Below are positions 36,347 through 45,085 of a stretch of DNA of 64,000 nucleotides, piece by piece (positions within the stretch are counted from its first letter, which is position 1; every line of letters begins with the position of its first letter). Source of the DNA: Eikenella sp. Lineage in GTDB: Bacteria > Pseudomonadota > Gammaproteobacteria > Burkholderiales > Neisseriaceae. The stretch is from NCBI GenBank assembly GCA_030528345.1, contig JAUMZB010000005.1, positions 1 to 64,000 of the forward strand, read 5' to 3'. The notes under the pieces were generated by a model. It made no database searches and had not been told where the DNA came from. It saw nothing but the letters and a program-made list of their open reading frames with translations. The position numbers were made by a program, and so were the translations under genes.

Positions 36347-36455
36347 CTGAAAGCCGTTTAGCCCAATTAAAACCGCACTTCGTGCAATACGGAGTGCGGC
36401 TTGTGTGTGCGGAGGTTGAATGCAGGGTGCGGCGTTGGGCTGTAGACGGCGTGTC

Positions 36456-36968
36456 TTACCAAGCCGCCCAAGCGAGGCGGGCTTTGAGGCCGTGGTAGCT
36501 GCTGATGCCGCTGGTGCTGTGGCGGATTTTGCCGTGGCGCAGGATGACGATGGTGGGGAAGGCTTTGATTTGCCAGGCGGCGGCAATCTGCCCTTGCGGG
36601 TCGGCCACGGCGGGAAACTGCCAGCCGTGCCGTTTCAGGTAGCCTGCGATGTCGGCCTCGCTGCCGGAAGAAGTGGCGATACTGAGCACGCGCACGCCGT
36701 CTTGGCGCAGCCGCTCGATGGCGGGCGAGGTGTGGCGGCAGATGCCGCACCAGCTGCCCCAGAAATACAGCACCATCGGCTCTTGCCGGCTGAGTTCGGC
36801 GGGGTGGAGGGCGCGGCCGTCGGCGGTGTGCAGGGTTTGGCCGGCGTCGGCGGGAAAAACGGGGGTGCGCCACCAGTCGAGCAGCCACATCACGGCAAAG
36901 ATCAGCAGCAGGGTTTGGCTGGCTTGGCGCAGCCAGTAGCGCAGGGATTTTGGGTGGGCGGGCTTCAT
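36456..36968 (-). CDS. membrane-anchored TlpA/ScsD-like thioredoxin
   Basis: This 170-residue protein has one N-terminal transmembrane helix (about 16-32). A periplasmic thioredoxin domain follows with the active site in VLYFWGSWCGICRHTSPAIE and the cis-proline in AFPTIVIL. It probably reduces or exchanges disulfides of exported proteins. The start at 36968 is directly preceded by a DUS, and its AGG provides the only Shine-Dalgarno-like sequence. A second DUS inside encodes GYLKRHGW. Confidence 0.85.
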   Translation of the reverse strand: MKPAHPKSLRYWLRQASQTLLLIFAVMWLLDWWRTPVFPADAGQTLHTADGRALHPAELSRQEPMVLYFWGSWCGICRHTSPAIERLRQDGVRVLSIATSSGSEADIAGYLKRHGWQFPAVADPQGQIAAAWQIKAFPTIVILRHGKIRHSTSGISSYHGLKARLAWAAW

Positions 36969-36990
36969 CGGGCTACCTGAAAACGGTTTG

Positions 36991-37605
36991 TTATTCGGCT
37001 TCTTTGAGCAGTTTGCGTTCGTACACGGATTGGGCGAGCGTGCCGGCGTCGATGTATTCCAGTTCGCTGCCCAGCGGCATGCCGTGGGCCAGCCGGCTGA
37101 CGCGGTAGGGCAGGGTTTTGAAGAATTCGGCCAAGACATAGGCGGTGGCGTTGCCTTCGGGGGTGAAGGCGGTGGCGATGATGACTTCTTCCACCGGGCC
37201 GTTTTGCAGCCGCGCCACCAGTTTGTCGAGTGCGATGTGTTGCAGATCCATGCCCTGTGCGGGGCTGATCTGCCCCATCAGCACGAAATAGAGGCCGTCG
37301 TGGCAGTTGGCGGCTTCCATGCCGGCCACGTCGGCGGGCAGATGGACAATCATCAGGCGGCACGGATCGCGGTTCTCGTCGGCGCAAATGGCACACAACT
37401 CGCCTTCGCAAAAGGTATTGCACAGGCGGCAGTGCTGCACGGCGGTGAGGGCGTGTTGCAGGGCGGCGGCCAGCTCGGCGGCGCCGTCGCGCTTGTGGCG
37501 CAGCAACTCGTAAGCCATGCGGCGGGCGGATTTGGGGCCGACATTGGGCAATACTTTGAGGGCGTCGGTGAGGCGGCCGAAGGCGTCGGGTTTTTTACGG
37601 CTCAT
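36991..37605 (-). CDS. recR: recombination protein RecR
   Basis: RecR works with RecF/RecO to load RecA at gapped DNA. The 204-residue protein has the helix-hairpin-helix LKVLPNVGPKSARRMAYELL and the zinc finger CRLCNTFCEGELCAIC. The Toprim domain begins LMIVHLPADVAGME and includes ATAFTPEGNATAYVLAEFF. No good Shine-Dalgarno is visible before the ATG. Confidence 0.95.
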   Translation of the reverse strand: MSRKKPDAFGRLTDALKVLPNVGPKSARRMAYELLRHKRDGAAELAAALQHALTAVQHCRLCNTFCEGELCAICADENRDPCRLMIVHLPADVAGMEAANCHDGLYFVLMGQISPAQGMDLQHIALDKLVARLQNGPVEEVIIATAFTPEGNATAYVLAEFFKTLPYRVSRLAHGMPLGSELEYIDAGTLAQSVYERKLLKEAE

Positions 37606-37668
37606 GGCGTAGGAGGCGGCTGGCGGGCAAAAACGGGCATTTTACTATACCTTCGGCCGCCGCAGGCT

Positions 37669-37757
37669 GAGAGCTTGGCAAGCCCCCATCTGCGGCGCAT
37701 TTCTGCCCGGCTGCGCTGCTACGCCTTGCACGGCAGCCACGTTGGGGGCAAGGTCTC
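37669..37757. repeat. short copy of repeat family 2 (GAGACC...GGTCTC termini)
   Basis: GAGAGCTTGGCAAGCCCCCA at the left and TTGGGGGCAAGGTCTC at the right form imperfect inverted ends. The interior (ATCTGCGGCGCATTTC, and GCTGCGCTGCTACGCCTTG) matches the longer copy at 55750. It lies in the divergent recR-tsaE gap. Confidence 0.5.
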
Positions 37758-37896
37758 AGGCTGCCTGAACAGCCTGCGGGCTGCCGGCGGGCGGATGCGG
37801 GGCGGGTGGCGGCGAATGTTAAAAACGCGCAAAAGCGCCGGCGGGCGCGGCCGGCCGGCTTGGCATTTGCCGCGGTGGCAAGCATAATCCGCCCCT

Positions 37897-38361
37897 ATGG
37901 ACAAACAAGCCGATACATTCCGCATTTTTCTGGAAAACGAAGCCGCTGCCGATGAATTGGCCGAACGCTGGGCGCCGCATTTGCAGGCGCCGCTCACGGT
38001 GTGGCTGGGCGGCGATTTGGGCGCGGGCAAAACCACGCTGGTGCGCGCCCTCTTGCGCCGCCTCGGCCATCAGGGCGCGGTGAAAAGCCCCACCTATGCG
38101 CTGGTGGAAAGCTACCGCGTGGGCGGCACCGATATCCACCATTTCGACCTCTACCGTTTCACTTCGCCCGAGGAGTGGGAAGACGCGGGCTTGGACGATT
38201 TGTTCGAGCAACCCGGCCTGCGCTTTATCGAGTGGCCGCAAAACGGCGGCGGTTTCACCCCGCCGCCCGATGTTCAGGTAGCCTTGAGCGTGCAGGACGG
38301 CGGCCGCCTGTGCACCCTCACCGCCCTCACCGACAACGGCAGACAAAGTTTGGCAATATGA
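37897..38361 (+). CDS. tsaE: tRNA threonylcarbamoyladenosine biosynthesis ATPase TsaE
   Basis: TsaE supports the TsaB-TsaD complex in t6A synthesis. The 154-residue protein has the Walker A GGDLGAGKTTLVRALLRRL, then VKSPTYALVESYRVG, HFDLYRFTSPEEWEDAG and IEWPQNGGG. Its stop overlaps the amiC start by ATGA. An internal DUS near 38274 encodes VQVALS. Confidence 0.94.
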   Translation: MDKQADTFRIFLENEAAADELAERWAPHLQAPLTVWLGGDLGAGKTTLVRALLRRLGHQGAVKSPTYALVESYRVGGTDIHHFDLYRFTSPEEWEDAGLDDLFEQPGLRFIEWPQNGGGFTPPPDVQVALSVQDGGRLCTLTALTDNGRQSLAI

Positions 38362-39638
38362 ATTCTCCCTTTACCCGCAGACAGTTTCTCGGCGGCGGCG
38401 CTGGCCTGCTCCTGCTCGGCCTCTCCGCCACCGCTTGGGGGCGCAATACGCCGCAGTTCGTGGCCGTACGCATCTGGCCGGCCCATTCCTACACCCGCCT
38501 CACCCTCGAATCCACCCAGCCCGTGCGCTACAAGCATTTCACGCTCGACAACCCGCGCCGGCTGGTGGTGGACATCCAAGGCGCAGCCCTCAACAATGTA
38601 TTGCAGGGGCTGTCGCAAAAAGTGGTGAGTACCGACCCCTATATCCACAATGTGCGTGTGGGGCAGTACAACCCCGACACCATCCGCGTGGTGATGGATT
38701 TGAAAACAGCGGTCAATCCGCAGGTGTTCGCCCTCAGGCCGGTGGCCGATTTCCAACACCGGCTGGTGGTGGATCTGTATCCCACTCAGGCCGTGGCCTT
38801 GGCGCAGGAACAAAACGACCCGCTGATGGCGCTCCTGCAGGACTACAGCAACGGCAAAATCCGCAGCGACGGCACCGCCGAAGCCAGTGCGCAGGCGCAT
38901 GTGCCGCCGGTGCAGCAAACCCCGCCGCCCGCCCAAACCGCCCGCAACCGCAAGCCGGTGATCATGCTCGATCCCGGCCACGGCGGCGAAGACCCCGGCG
39001 CCATCGGCCCCACCGGCGTGCGCGAGAAAGACGTGGTGCTGTCGATTGCGCGCGAAACCCGCCGCGAAATGGAGCGCATGGGCTACCAAGTGTATATGAC
39101 GCGCAACGAAGACGTGTTCCTGCCTTTGCGCGTGCGCGTGGCCAAGGCGCGCAGCCAGAAGGCCGATGTGTTTATTTCCATTCACGCCGATGCCTTTACC
39201 ACCCCCAATCCGCGCGGGGCCGGCGTGTACGCCCTCAGCCGCGGCCGCGCCACCAGCGAAGCTGCCCGCCGCTTGGCGCAGTCGCAAAACGCGGCCGATT
39301 TGATCGGCGGCATCCGCAGCAGCGGCAACAGTCAGGTAGACAATACCCTGCTCGATTTGGTGCAGACCGCCACCATCAACGACAGCCTGAAGCTCGGCAA
39401 AGCGGTGCTCAACGAAATGGGCAAAATCAACCGCCTGCACAAAGGCCATGTGGACCAGGCCGGTTTTGCCGTGTTGCGCGCACCGGATATTCCGTCGATT
39501 TTGGTGGAAACCGCGTTCATCTCCAACCCCACCGAAGAGCGGCTGCTGGCCAGCAGCGAGTTCCGCAAAAAAGCCGCCCGCGCCATTGCCGCCGGCACCC
39601 GGCAGTATCTGGCCACTGCGGTGCTGGCGCGGCGTTGA
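38358..39638 (+). CDS. amiC: N-acetylmuramoyl-L-alanine amidase AmiC
   Basis: AmiC splits septal peptidoglycan for daughter-cell separation. The 426-residue protein begins with a Tat-type signal (TRRQFLGGGAGLLLLGLSAT). An AMIN domain follows (about 35-135), then a Gln/Pro linker. The zinc amidase_3 domain contains VIMLDPGHGGEDPGAIG, FISIHADAFTTP and the C-terminal PSILVETAFISNPTEE. The start at 38358 overlaps the tsaE stop; the longer frame from 38001 is inside tsaE. Confidence 0.94.
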   Translation: MNSPFTRRQFLGGGAGLLLLGLSATAWGRNTPQFVAVRIWPAHSYTRLTLESTQPVRYKHFTLDNPRRLVVDIQGAALNNVLQGLSQKVVSTDPYIHNVRVGQYNPDTIRVVMDLKTAVNPQVFALRPVADFQHRLVVDLYPTQAVALAQEQNDPLMALLQDYSNGKIRSDGTAEASAQAHVPPVQQTPPPAQTARNRKPVIMLDPGHGGEDPGAIGPTGVREKDVVLSIARETRREMERMGYQVYMTRNEDVFLPLRVRVAKARSQKADVFISIHADAFTTPNPRGAGVYALSRGRATSEAARRLAQSQNAADLIGGIRSSGNSQVDNTLLDLVQTATINDSLKLGKAVLNEMGKINRLHKGHVDQAGFAVLRAPDIPSILVETAFISNPTEERLLASSEFRKKAARAIAAGTRQYLATAVLARR

Positions 39639-39686
39639 GGCGGGAAACGCCGTTTCGGCGGCGGATTGGCCGCATGGCAAAATGAA

Positions 39687-39723
39687 AACAGGCTGCCTGA
39701 AAAAGTTTTCAGGCAGCCTGTTT
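39687..39723. terminator. inverted DUS pair between convergent amiC and acs
   Basis: AAACAGGCTGCCTGAAAA and TTTTCAGGCAGCCTGTTT form a long stem of the AGGCTGCCTGAA dialect. It sits between two genes that converge and can serve both. Confidence 0.8.
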
Positions 39724-39741
39724 GCTTGCCGCGAGGCAGAA

Positions 39742-41706
39742 TCAATTGCTGTGTTTCAGCTGTTCCATTACCTGCGGGTTTTCCAAGGTGGAGATGTCGG
39801 AAGTGATTTCCTCGCCCTTGGCCAAGGAGCGCAGCAGGCGGCGCATGATTTTGCCGGAGCGCGTTTTGGGCAGGTTTTCGCCGAAGCGGATGTCGTCGGG
39901 CTGGGCGATTTTGCCGATTTCGTGCGCCACCCAGTTTTTCAACTCCTGCGCCAGCTTTTGTTTGTCGGCGTCATTCTGCGGATACTCGCCTTTGAGCACC
40001 ACAAAGGCCACCACCGCTTCGCCTTTTACGTCGTGCGGCTTGCCCACCACGGCGGCTTCGGCCACCAGCGGGTTGGCCACCAGCGCCGATTCGATTTCCA
40101 TGGTGCCCAGGCGGTGGCCGGACACGTTTAGCACGTCGTCCACGCGGCCCATGATCCAGATGTAGCCGTTTTCGTCGCGGTGGGCGGAGTCGCCGGCCAC
40201 ATAGTATTTGCCGCCGAAGTCTTCGGGGAAATAGGTGGATTTGAAGCGTTCGTCGTCGCCCCACACGGTGCGCAGCAGGGAAGGGAAGGGGCGTTTGATG
40301 ACAAGGAAACCACCGTTGCCTTTTTCCACCGGCGCGCCGGATTCGTCCACAATGTCGGCCATGATGCCGGGCAGCGGCAGGGTGCAGGAGCCGGGTTTGA
40401 TGGCCACGGCACCGGGCAGGGGGGCGATCATATTGGAGCCGGTTTCGGTCTGCCACCAGGTGTCCACAATCGGGCAGCGGCCGCCGCCCACCGCTTCGTA
40501 ATACCACATCCACGCTTCGGGGTTGATCGGTTCGCCCACGGTGCCCAACAGGCGCAGGCTGGAGAGGTCGAAGCGGTTGGGCGCGTCGGCGGCCAGCTTG
40601 ATCAGCGAGCGGATGGCGGTGGGCGCGGTGTAGAAGGTGGTGACTTGGTGTTTTTCGATGGTGCTCCAGAAGCGCGAAGCATCGGGATAGGTGGGCACGC
40701 CTTCAAACACAATCTGGGTGGCGCCCACCGCCAGCGGGCCGTAGGCGATGTAGGTGTGGCCGGTGATCCAGCCCACGTCGGCGGTGCACCAATATACATC
40801 GTCGTCTTTGTAGTCGAACACCCATTTCATGCTCATGATGGCGCCGAGCAGATAGCCGCCGGTGCTGTGTTGCACGCCTTTGGGCTTGCCGGTGGAGCCG
40901 GAGGTGTAGAGGATGAACAGCGGGTCTTCGGCATTCATCCACTCCGGTTCGCATTCCGCGCTTTGGCCGGCTACCAGTTCGTCCCAGAATACGTCTTTGC
41001 CGCCCATTTCCGCCTCGGCATCGGTGCGGCGGAACACCACCACTTTTTCCACGCTCGGGCAGTCGCCGTCGGCCAGCGCCTCGTCCACCGTGGCTTTCAG
41101 CGGCACGCGCTTGCCGCCGCGCACGCTTTCGTTGGCGGTGATGATCACTTTCGCCGCCGCGTCTTTCACCCGGTCTTTCACCGCGCCGGAGGAGAAGCCG
41201 CCGAACACCACGGAATGGATGGCGCCGATGCGGGCGCAGGCCTGCATGGCCACCACGGCATCGGGCACCATCGGCATATAAATCACCACGCGGTCGCCTT
41301 TTTGCACACCCAAGGATTTCAGGCCGTTGGCAAAGCGGCACACGCGCTCGTACAGCGCGCGGTAGCTGATGGCCTCGCTGCCGCCGTCGTCTTTTTCGTA
41401 AATGATGGCGGTTTTGTCGGCTTTGTCGGCCAGATGGCGGTCGAGGCAGTTGTAGGAGATGTTCAGAATGCCGTCGTCAAACCATTTGAAAAACGGCGCA
41501 TTGCTCTCGTCGAGCACGCGGGAAAAGGGTTGGTGCCAGCTGATGTGTTCGCGAGCCAGCGCGCCCCAGAAACCTTCGTAGTCTTCATTGGCCTTCTCGC
41601 ACAGCGCGTGGTAGCCCTCCATGCCGCTGACGTTGGCGCGGGTGCGGGTTTGGTCGCTGGGTTCGAAGACCCGGTTTTCTTTTAAGACGGATTCAATCGC
41701 AGACAT
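39742..41706 (-). CDS. acs: acetyl-CoA synthetase
   Basis: Acs activates acetate to acetyl-CoA through acetyl-AMP. The 654-residue enzyme has the AMP-binding P-loop [20 protein letters not shown], then [19 protein letters not shown]. The C-terminal catalytic lysine lies in [15 protein letters not shown], usually regulated by acetylation. AAAGGAG precedes the start. Together with the beta-oxidation genes it supports use of acetate and fatty acids. Confidence 0.96.
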   Translation of the reverse strand: MSAIESVLKENRVFEPSDQTRTRANVSGMEGYHALCEKANEDYEGFWGALAREHISWHQPFSRVLDESNAPFFKWFDDGILNISYNCLDRHLADKADKTAIIYEKDDGGSEAISYRALYERVCRFANGLKSLGVQKGDRVVIYMPMVPDAVVAMQACARIGAIHSVVFGGFSSGAVKDRVKDAAAKVIITANESVRGGKRVPLKATVDEALADGDCPSVEKVVVFRRTDAEAEMGGKDVFWDELVAGQSAECEPEWMNAEDPLFILYTSGSTGKPKGVQHSTGGYLLGAIMSMKWVFDYKDDDVYWCTADVGWITGHTYIAYGPLAVGATQIVFEGVPTYPDASRFWSTIEKHQVTTFYTAPTAIRSLIKLAADAPNRFDLSSLRLLGTVGEPINPEAWMWYYEAVGGGRCPIVDTWWQTETGSNMIAPLPGAVAIKPGSCTLPLPGIMADIVDESGAPVEKGNGGFLVIKRPFPSLLRTVWGDDERFKSTYFPEDFGGKYYVAGDSAHRDENGYIWIMGRVDDVLNVSGHRLGTMEIESALVANPLVAEAAVVGKPHDVKGEAVVAFVVLKGEYPQNDADKQKLAQELKNWVAHEIGKIAQPDDIRFGENLPKTRSGKIMRRLLRSLAKGEEITSDISTLENPQVMEQLKHSN

Positions 41707-42115
41707 AATGTGACTCCTTTGCGGATAGGCGGTCGGGGGAAAGAATAAGGCTACCTGAAAGCGGCGGAAGCCGGTTTAGGTAGCCTTATGTGCGCTCTCT
41801 ACTTTTCCTTTATATACTTGTTCCGGTCTTGGCAGCGGGCTACCGAAGAACGTGGGCGCATTTAAACCGAAGCGTGCGGCCGCCGCCAATTTTTTTTTTG
41901 GATAGCCGCCATCAGGCCGGGCAATCGGGAAGGCTTAAGTTGATAAAATTTAGCGGGTTTTAATTTAATTTAAGCGGGATTTACCCGCTGGAAAAGAGAT
42001 GCGCTGCGCCGCACAAAAAAGCGGGGCGGCGGCCCGGCCGCTGCCTAGCCACTGCGGTTGTTATAGGGTATCATGCGCTTCCCTTCCTCCGCGTATCCGA
42101 AAGACCCACCCAAGC
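41707..42115. other. divergent acs-znu intergenic region
   Basis: This 409-base gap holds the acs leader and an imperfect DUS pair at about 41748-41788. It also has a T10 run at 41890-41899, an AT-rich stretch near 41935-41975 and the Zur-like box at 42059-42073. I see no gene. Confidence 0.6.
42059..42073. promoter_or_regulatory. candidate Zur operator of the znu operon
   Basis: TGTTATAGGGTATCA resembles the TGTTAT-N3-ATAACA palindrome reported for neisserial Zur. The left arm is exact and the right arm matches at four of six positions. It lies 43 bases before the small ORF that opens the znu operon. Confidence 0.45.
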
Positions 42116-42217
42116 ATGCATTCCTGGTTACTCAGCGGCCTCGGCGGCCGTCTCTTGCTGGCGGCGGCGCTGATTGCCGTGATGGCGGCCTTATTTTTTT
42201 GGGCGGCGGGCGCATGA
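42116..42217 (+). CDS. 33-residue single-TM small protein before znuC
   Basis: ATG at 42116 opens a 33-codon frame, MHSWLLSGLGGRLLLAAALI and a further hydrophobic run ending WAAGA. It is nearly all one transmembrane helix. Its stop overlaps the znuC ATG (ATGA at 42214-42217), so at minimum it can couple translation into znuC. It could be a small membrane component of the zinc transporter or only a leader peptide. No clear Shine-Dalgarno was seen. The frame can be extended to 41999. Confidence 0.5.
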   Translation: MHSWLLSGLGGRLLLAAALIAVMAALFFWAAGA

Positions 42218-42942
42218 GTATTTTGGTGGACAACCTCACCGTGAGCTACCGCCGGCATCCGGTGGTGCACCATGTCTGCTGCGCTTTTGAAGCGGGCGGC
42301 AAATGGGCGGTGTGCGGTCCCAACGGCGCAGGCAAATCCACCCTGCTCAAGGCGGTGATGGGTCTGTTGCAGGCGGATACCGGCGCGGTGCGGTGGGAAG
42401 GTGTGTCGCGCCGCGACATTGCCTATTTGCCGCAGCAGGCGGAAACCGACCGCAGCCAGCCGATGTCGGTGTTTGAATTGGCCGCTTTGGGCTTGTGGTA
42501 CGAAATCGGCTTTTTCGGCGGCATCGGCCGCCGGCAGCGAGAGCGGGTGGAGGAAGCTTTGCTGCGGGTGGGGATGGCGGATTTTGCCCGCCGCCCGATC
42601 AGCCAGCTGTCCAACGGCCAGTTCCAGCGCGTGCTGTTTGCCCGCATGCTGGTGCAGGAGGCACGCTTTCTGTTGTTGGACGAGCCGTTTAATGCGGTGG
42701 ACGCCCGCACCACCGAAGCGTTGCTGGAAGTGTTGGACCAATGCCACCGGCAAGAAGGACGGGCGGTGGTGGCCGTGTTGCACGATTACGAGCAGGTGCG
42801 GATCCATTTCCCGAACACCCTGCTGATTGCCCGCGAAAAAATTGCCGCCGGCGCCAGCGGCGAAGTATTGTCGGAAGGCTACCTGAAAGCCGCCGTCGAT
42901 GCGATGCGGCAAACGGAAAGCCGCGAATGGTGCGAACAGTAG
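42214..42942 (+). CDS. znuC: zinc ABC transporter ATP-binding protein
   Basis: This 242-residue ABC ATPase has Walker A CGPNGAGKSTLLKAVMG, the Q-loop YLPQQAETDRSQP, signature QLSNGQFQRVLFARMLVQ and Walker B FLLLDEPFNAVD. The H-loop is VAVLHDYEQV. It energises Zn uptake with ZnuB and ZnuA encoded downstream. An internal DUS near 42880 encodes EGYLKAA. Confidence 0.92.
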   Translation: MSILVDNLTVSYRRHPVVHHVCCAFEAGGKWAVCGPNGAGKSTLLKAVMGLLQADTGAVRWEGVSRRDIAYLPQQAETDRSQPMSVFELAALGLWYEIGFFGGIGRRQRERVEEALLRVGMADFARRPISQLSNGQFQRVLFARMLVQEARFLLLDEPFNAVDARTTEALLEVLDQCHRQEGRAVVAVLHDYEQVRIHFPNTLLIAREKIAAGASGEVLSEGYLKAAVDAMRQTESREWCEQ

Positions 42943-43090
42943 CACGCTTTGCCGTATCGGGGCGGCGGTGTTCCGCCCAATCCCCCGCCTCCTGCACCCG
43001 AACCGCCGCACCGGCCAAACACCATCTGCCCCCAAGATTGCCGCCCCTGCTTTCAGGTAGCCTGTTCCCGTATTTGCCGAAGTCCTCCTG

Positions 43091-43963
43091 ATGAATCCAA
43101 TCGAATTGATCACCGACCCCTTTGCCGACGGCTTTATGCGCTATGCCTTGGCTTCGGTGCTGTTTTTGGCCGTCGGTGCCGCGCCGGTGGGCGTGTTTCT
43201 GGTGATGCGGCGCATGAGCCTGATCGGCGATGCGCTCGGCCATGCCGTGCTGCCCGGTGCGGCAGCAGGCTATATGCTCACCGGCACGCTCAGCCTGCCG
43301 GCCATGAGCATAGGCGGGTTTGCCGCCGGCATCGCCATGGCGCTGCTGGCCGGCTTGGTGAGCCGGTTTACCAATTTGAAAGAAGACGCCAATTTTGCCG
43401 CTTTTTATCTGGCCAGCTTGGCCTTGGGCGTGGTGCTGGTGAGCAGCCACGGCAGCAATGTGGATTTGCTGCACCTGCTGTTCGGCTCGGTGCTGGCGGT
43501 GGACGATGCTTCGCTGCTTTTGGTGTGGTGCGTGAGCGCGGTGTCGGTGCTCACGCTGGCGGTGATTTACCGTCCGCTGATGCTGGAGAGCGTGGACCCG
43601 CTGTTTCTGCGTGCGGTCAACGGCAAGGGCGGCCTGTGGCATGTGCTGTTTCTGATGCTGGTGGTGCTGAATCTGGTGGCCGGCTTTCAGGCCATGGGCA
43701 CGCTGATGTCGGTGGGGCTGATGATGCTGCCGGCGATTACCGCCCGTTTGTGGGCACGCAGCATGGGCGGCTTAATCGGCCTGGCGGTGCTGTTTGCCCT
43801 GTTGTGCAGTTTCTGCGGCCTGCTGTTTTCTTATTATGTGGACATTCCGTCCGGCCCGGCGATTATTTTGTGGCTGGGCGGGCTGTATGCGGTGTCGCTG
43901 TTTGCCGGCCGCGAGGGCGGCATGCTGCCGAAATGGTGGCGCGGGCGGCACAAAACGGTTTGA
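43091..43963 (+). CDS. znuB: zinc ABC transporter permease
   Basis: This 290-residue integral membrane protein of the ABC-3 family has about eight hydrophobic segments. It carries the family motif LVMRRMSLIGDALGHAVLPG near the start and GTLMSVGLMMLPAITARL in the second half. It forms the Zn channel with ZnuC. The 148-base gap after znuC contains a DUS. Confidence 0.92.
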   Translation: MNPIELITDPFADGFMRYALASVLFLAVGAAPVGVFLVMRRMSLIGDALGHAVLPGAAAGYMLTGTLSLPAMSIGGFAAGIAMALLAGLVSRFTNLKEDANFAAFYLASLALGVVLVSSHGSNVDLLHLLFGSVLAVDDASLLLVWCVSAVSVLTLAVIYRPLMLESVDPLFLRAVNGKGGLWHVLFLMLVVLNLVAGFQAMGTLMSVGLMMLPAITARLWARSMGGLIGLAVLFALLCSFCGLLFSYYVDIPSGPAIILWLGGLYAVSLFAGREGGMLPKWWRGRHKTV

Positions 43964-43989
43964 TTGGATTAACGAAAAGGAGTTGGAAG

Positions 43990-44970
43990 ATGAAGATGAA
44001 ACGATGGAAGCTCGGCCTGGTGGCCGCCCTGTTTTCAGGTAGCCTGTATGCCGCGCCGATGGAAGTGGTGGCGAGTTTCAGCATTTTGGGCGACGTGGCC
44101 AAGCAGGTGGGCGGCGAGCGCGTGAAGGTCACCAATCTGGTTGGGCCCGACCAAGACGCGCATGCCTACAACCTCACCAGCCGCGATTTGCGCACCGTGC
44201 GCAACGCCAAGCTGGTGCTGGTGAACGGCTTGGGCTTCGAGCAGGCGGCGGTGATGCGCGGCATCCGCCAGAGCGGCGTGCCCTTTGCCGAAGCCACCCA
44301 AGGCATCAGTCCTTTGAAAGCCGAGGACCACCAGGAGCGCTGGGCGCCGGAAAGAGCGGTGGCGCGCCCTACAAAAGCTGAGGACCATCACCACCACGAT
44401 CACGGCCACCACCACGATCACGGCCATGATCACCACCACCACGGCGAATTCGACCCCCATGTGTGGCACGACCCGGTGCGGATGCGCACTTATGCGCAGA
44501 ATGTGGCCAATGCCCTCATCCGCGTGGATCCGGAGGGCCGCGCCTATTACCAGCAGCGCCTTAACGACTATCAGAGCCGGCTCAACGCCCTGCACCAGTG
44601 GGCGGGGAGCCGGTTCAACAGCGTGCCGCAGACGCAGCGTAAGGTGTTGATCGGCCACGACTCCTTTTCTTATCTCGGCCGGCGCTACCAGGTGGAGTTT
44701 ATTGCCCCGCAAGGCGTGAGCACCTATGACCAGCCTTCCGCGCGGGCAGTAGCGGCCATCATCCACCAAATCCGCAGCCAAAACATCCGCGCCGCCTTTA
44801 GCGAAAACATCAAAGACGCGCGCATGGTGCAGCGCATCGCCCGGGAAACCGGCATCCGCATCAACGGCAAGCTCTACACCGATGCCCTCAGCCGCGGTGC
44901 GCCGGCCGCCACTTACGAGCAGATGTTCCGTTACAATGTGAACGCCCTGGTCAATGCCATGAAGCAATAA
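43990..44970 (+). CDS. znuA: zinc ABC transporter substrate-binding protein
   Basis: This 326-residue periplasmic Zn receptor has a signal peptide (KLGLVAALFSGSLYAAP). Its FSGSL segment is written by a DUS. The mature protein has VVASFSILGDVAKQVGGERV and DQDAHAYNLTSRD. A His/Asp-rich flexible loop at about 130-155 precedes the ligand region EFDPHVWHDPVRM. LIGHDSFSYLGRRYQVEF follows. Before the loop an insert of about 16 residues is bracketed by a repeated KAEDH. AAAAGGAG precedes the start. Confidence 0.94.
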   Translation: MKMKRWKLGLVAALFSGSLYAAPMEVVASFSILGDVAKQVGGERVKVTNLVGPDQDAHAYNLTSRDLRTVRNAKLVLVNGLGFEQAAVMRGIRQSGVPFAEATQGISPLKAEDHQERWAPERAVARPTKAEDHHHHDHGHHHDHGHDHHHHGEFDPHVWHDPVRMRTYAQNVANALIRVDPEGRAYYQQRLNDYQSRLNALHQWAGSRFNSVPQTQRKVLIGHDSFSYLGRRYQVEFIAPQGVSTYDQPSARAVAAIIHQIRSQNIRAAFSENIKDARMVQRIARETGIRINGKLYTDALSRGAPAATYEQMFRYNVNALVNAMKQ

Positions 44971-44990
44971 GCCGTTGCAGCAAAAAGAAA

Positions 44991-45055
44991 AAAGGCTGCC
45001 TGAAAACTTTTAGCTACGCAGAAACCCGCGCAGCTTGTTTTCAGGTAGCCTTTTT
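44991..45055. terminator. mixed-dialect inverted DUS pair between znuA and suhB
   Basis: AAAAGGCTGCCTGAAAA faces TTTTCAGGTAGCCTTTTTT across a loop of about 30 bases. The genes converge here. Confidence 0.6.
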
Positions 45056-45085
45056 TCATGTGGATGGATTATGCAGGGCAGGCCA

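Noticed and set aside
41890-41899. T10 tract as a phase-variation switch
   Set aside because: It lies about 190 bases upstream of acs, outside any recognised promoter spacer, so a switching role cannot be supported.
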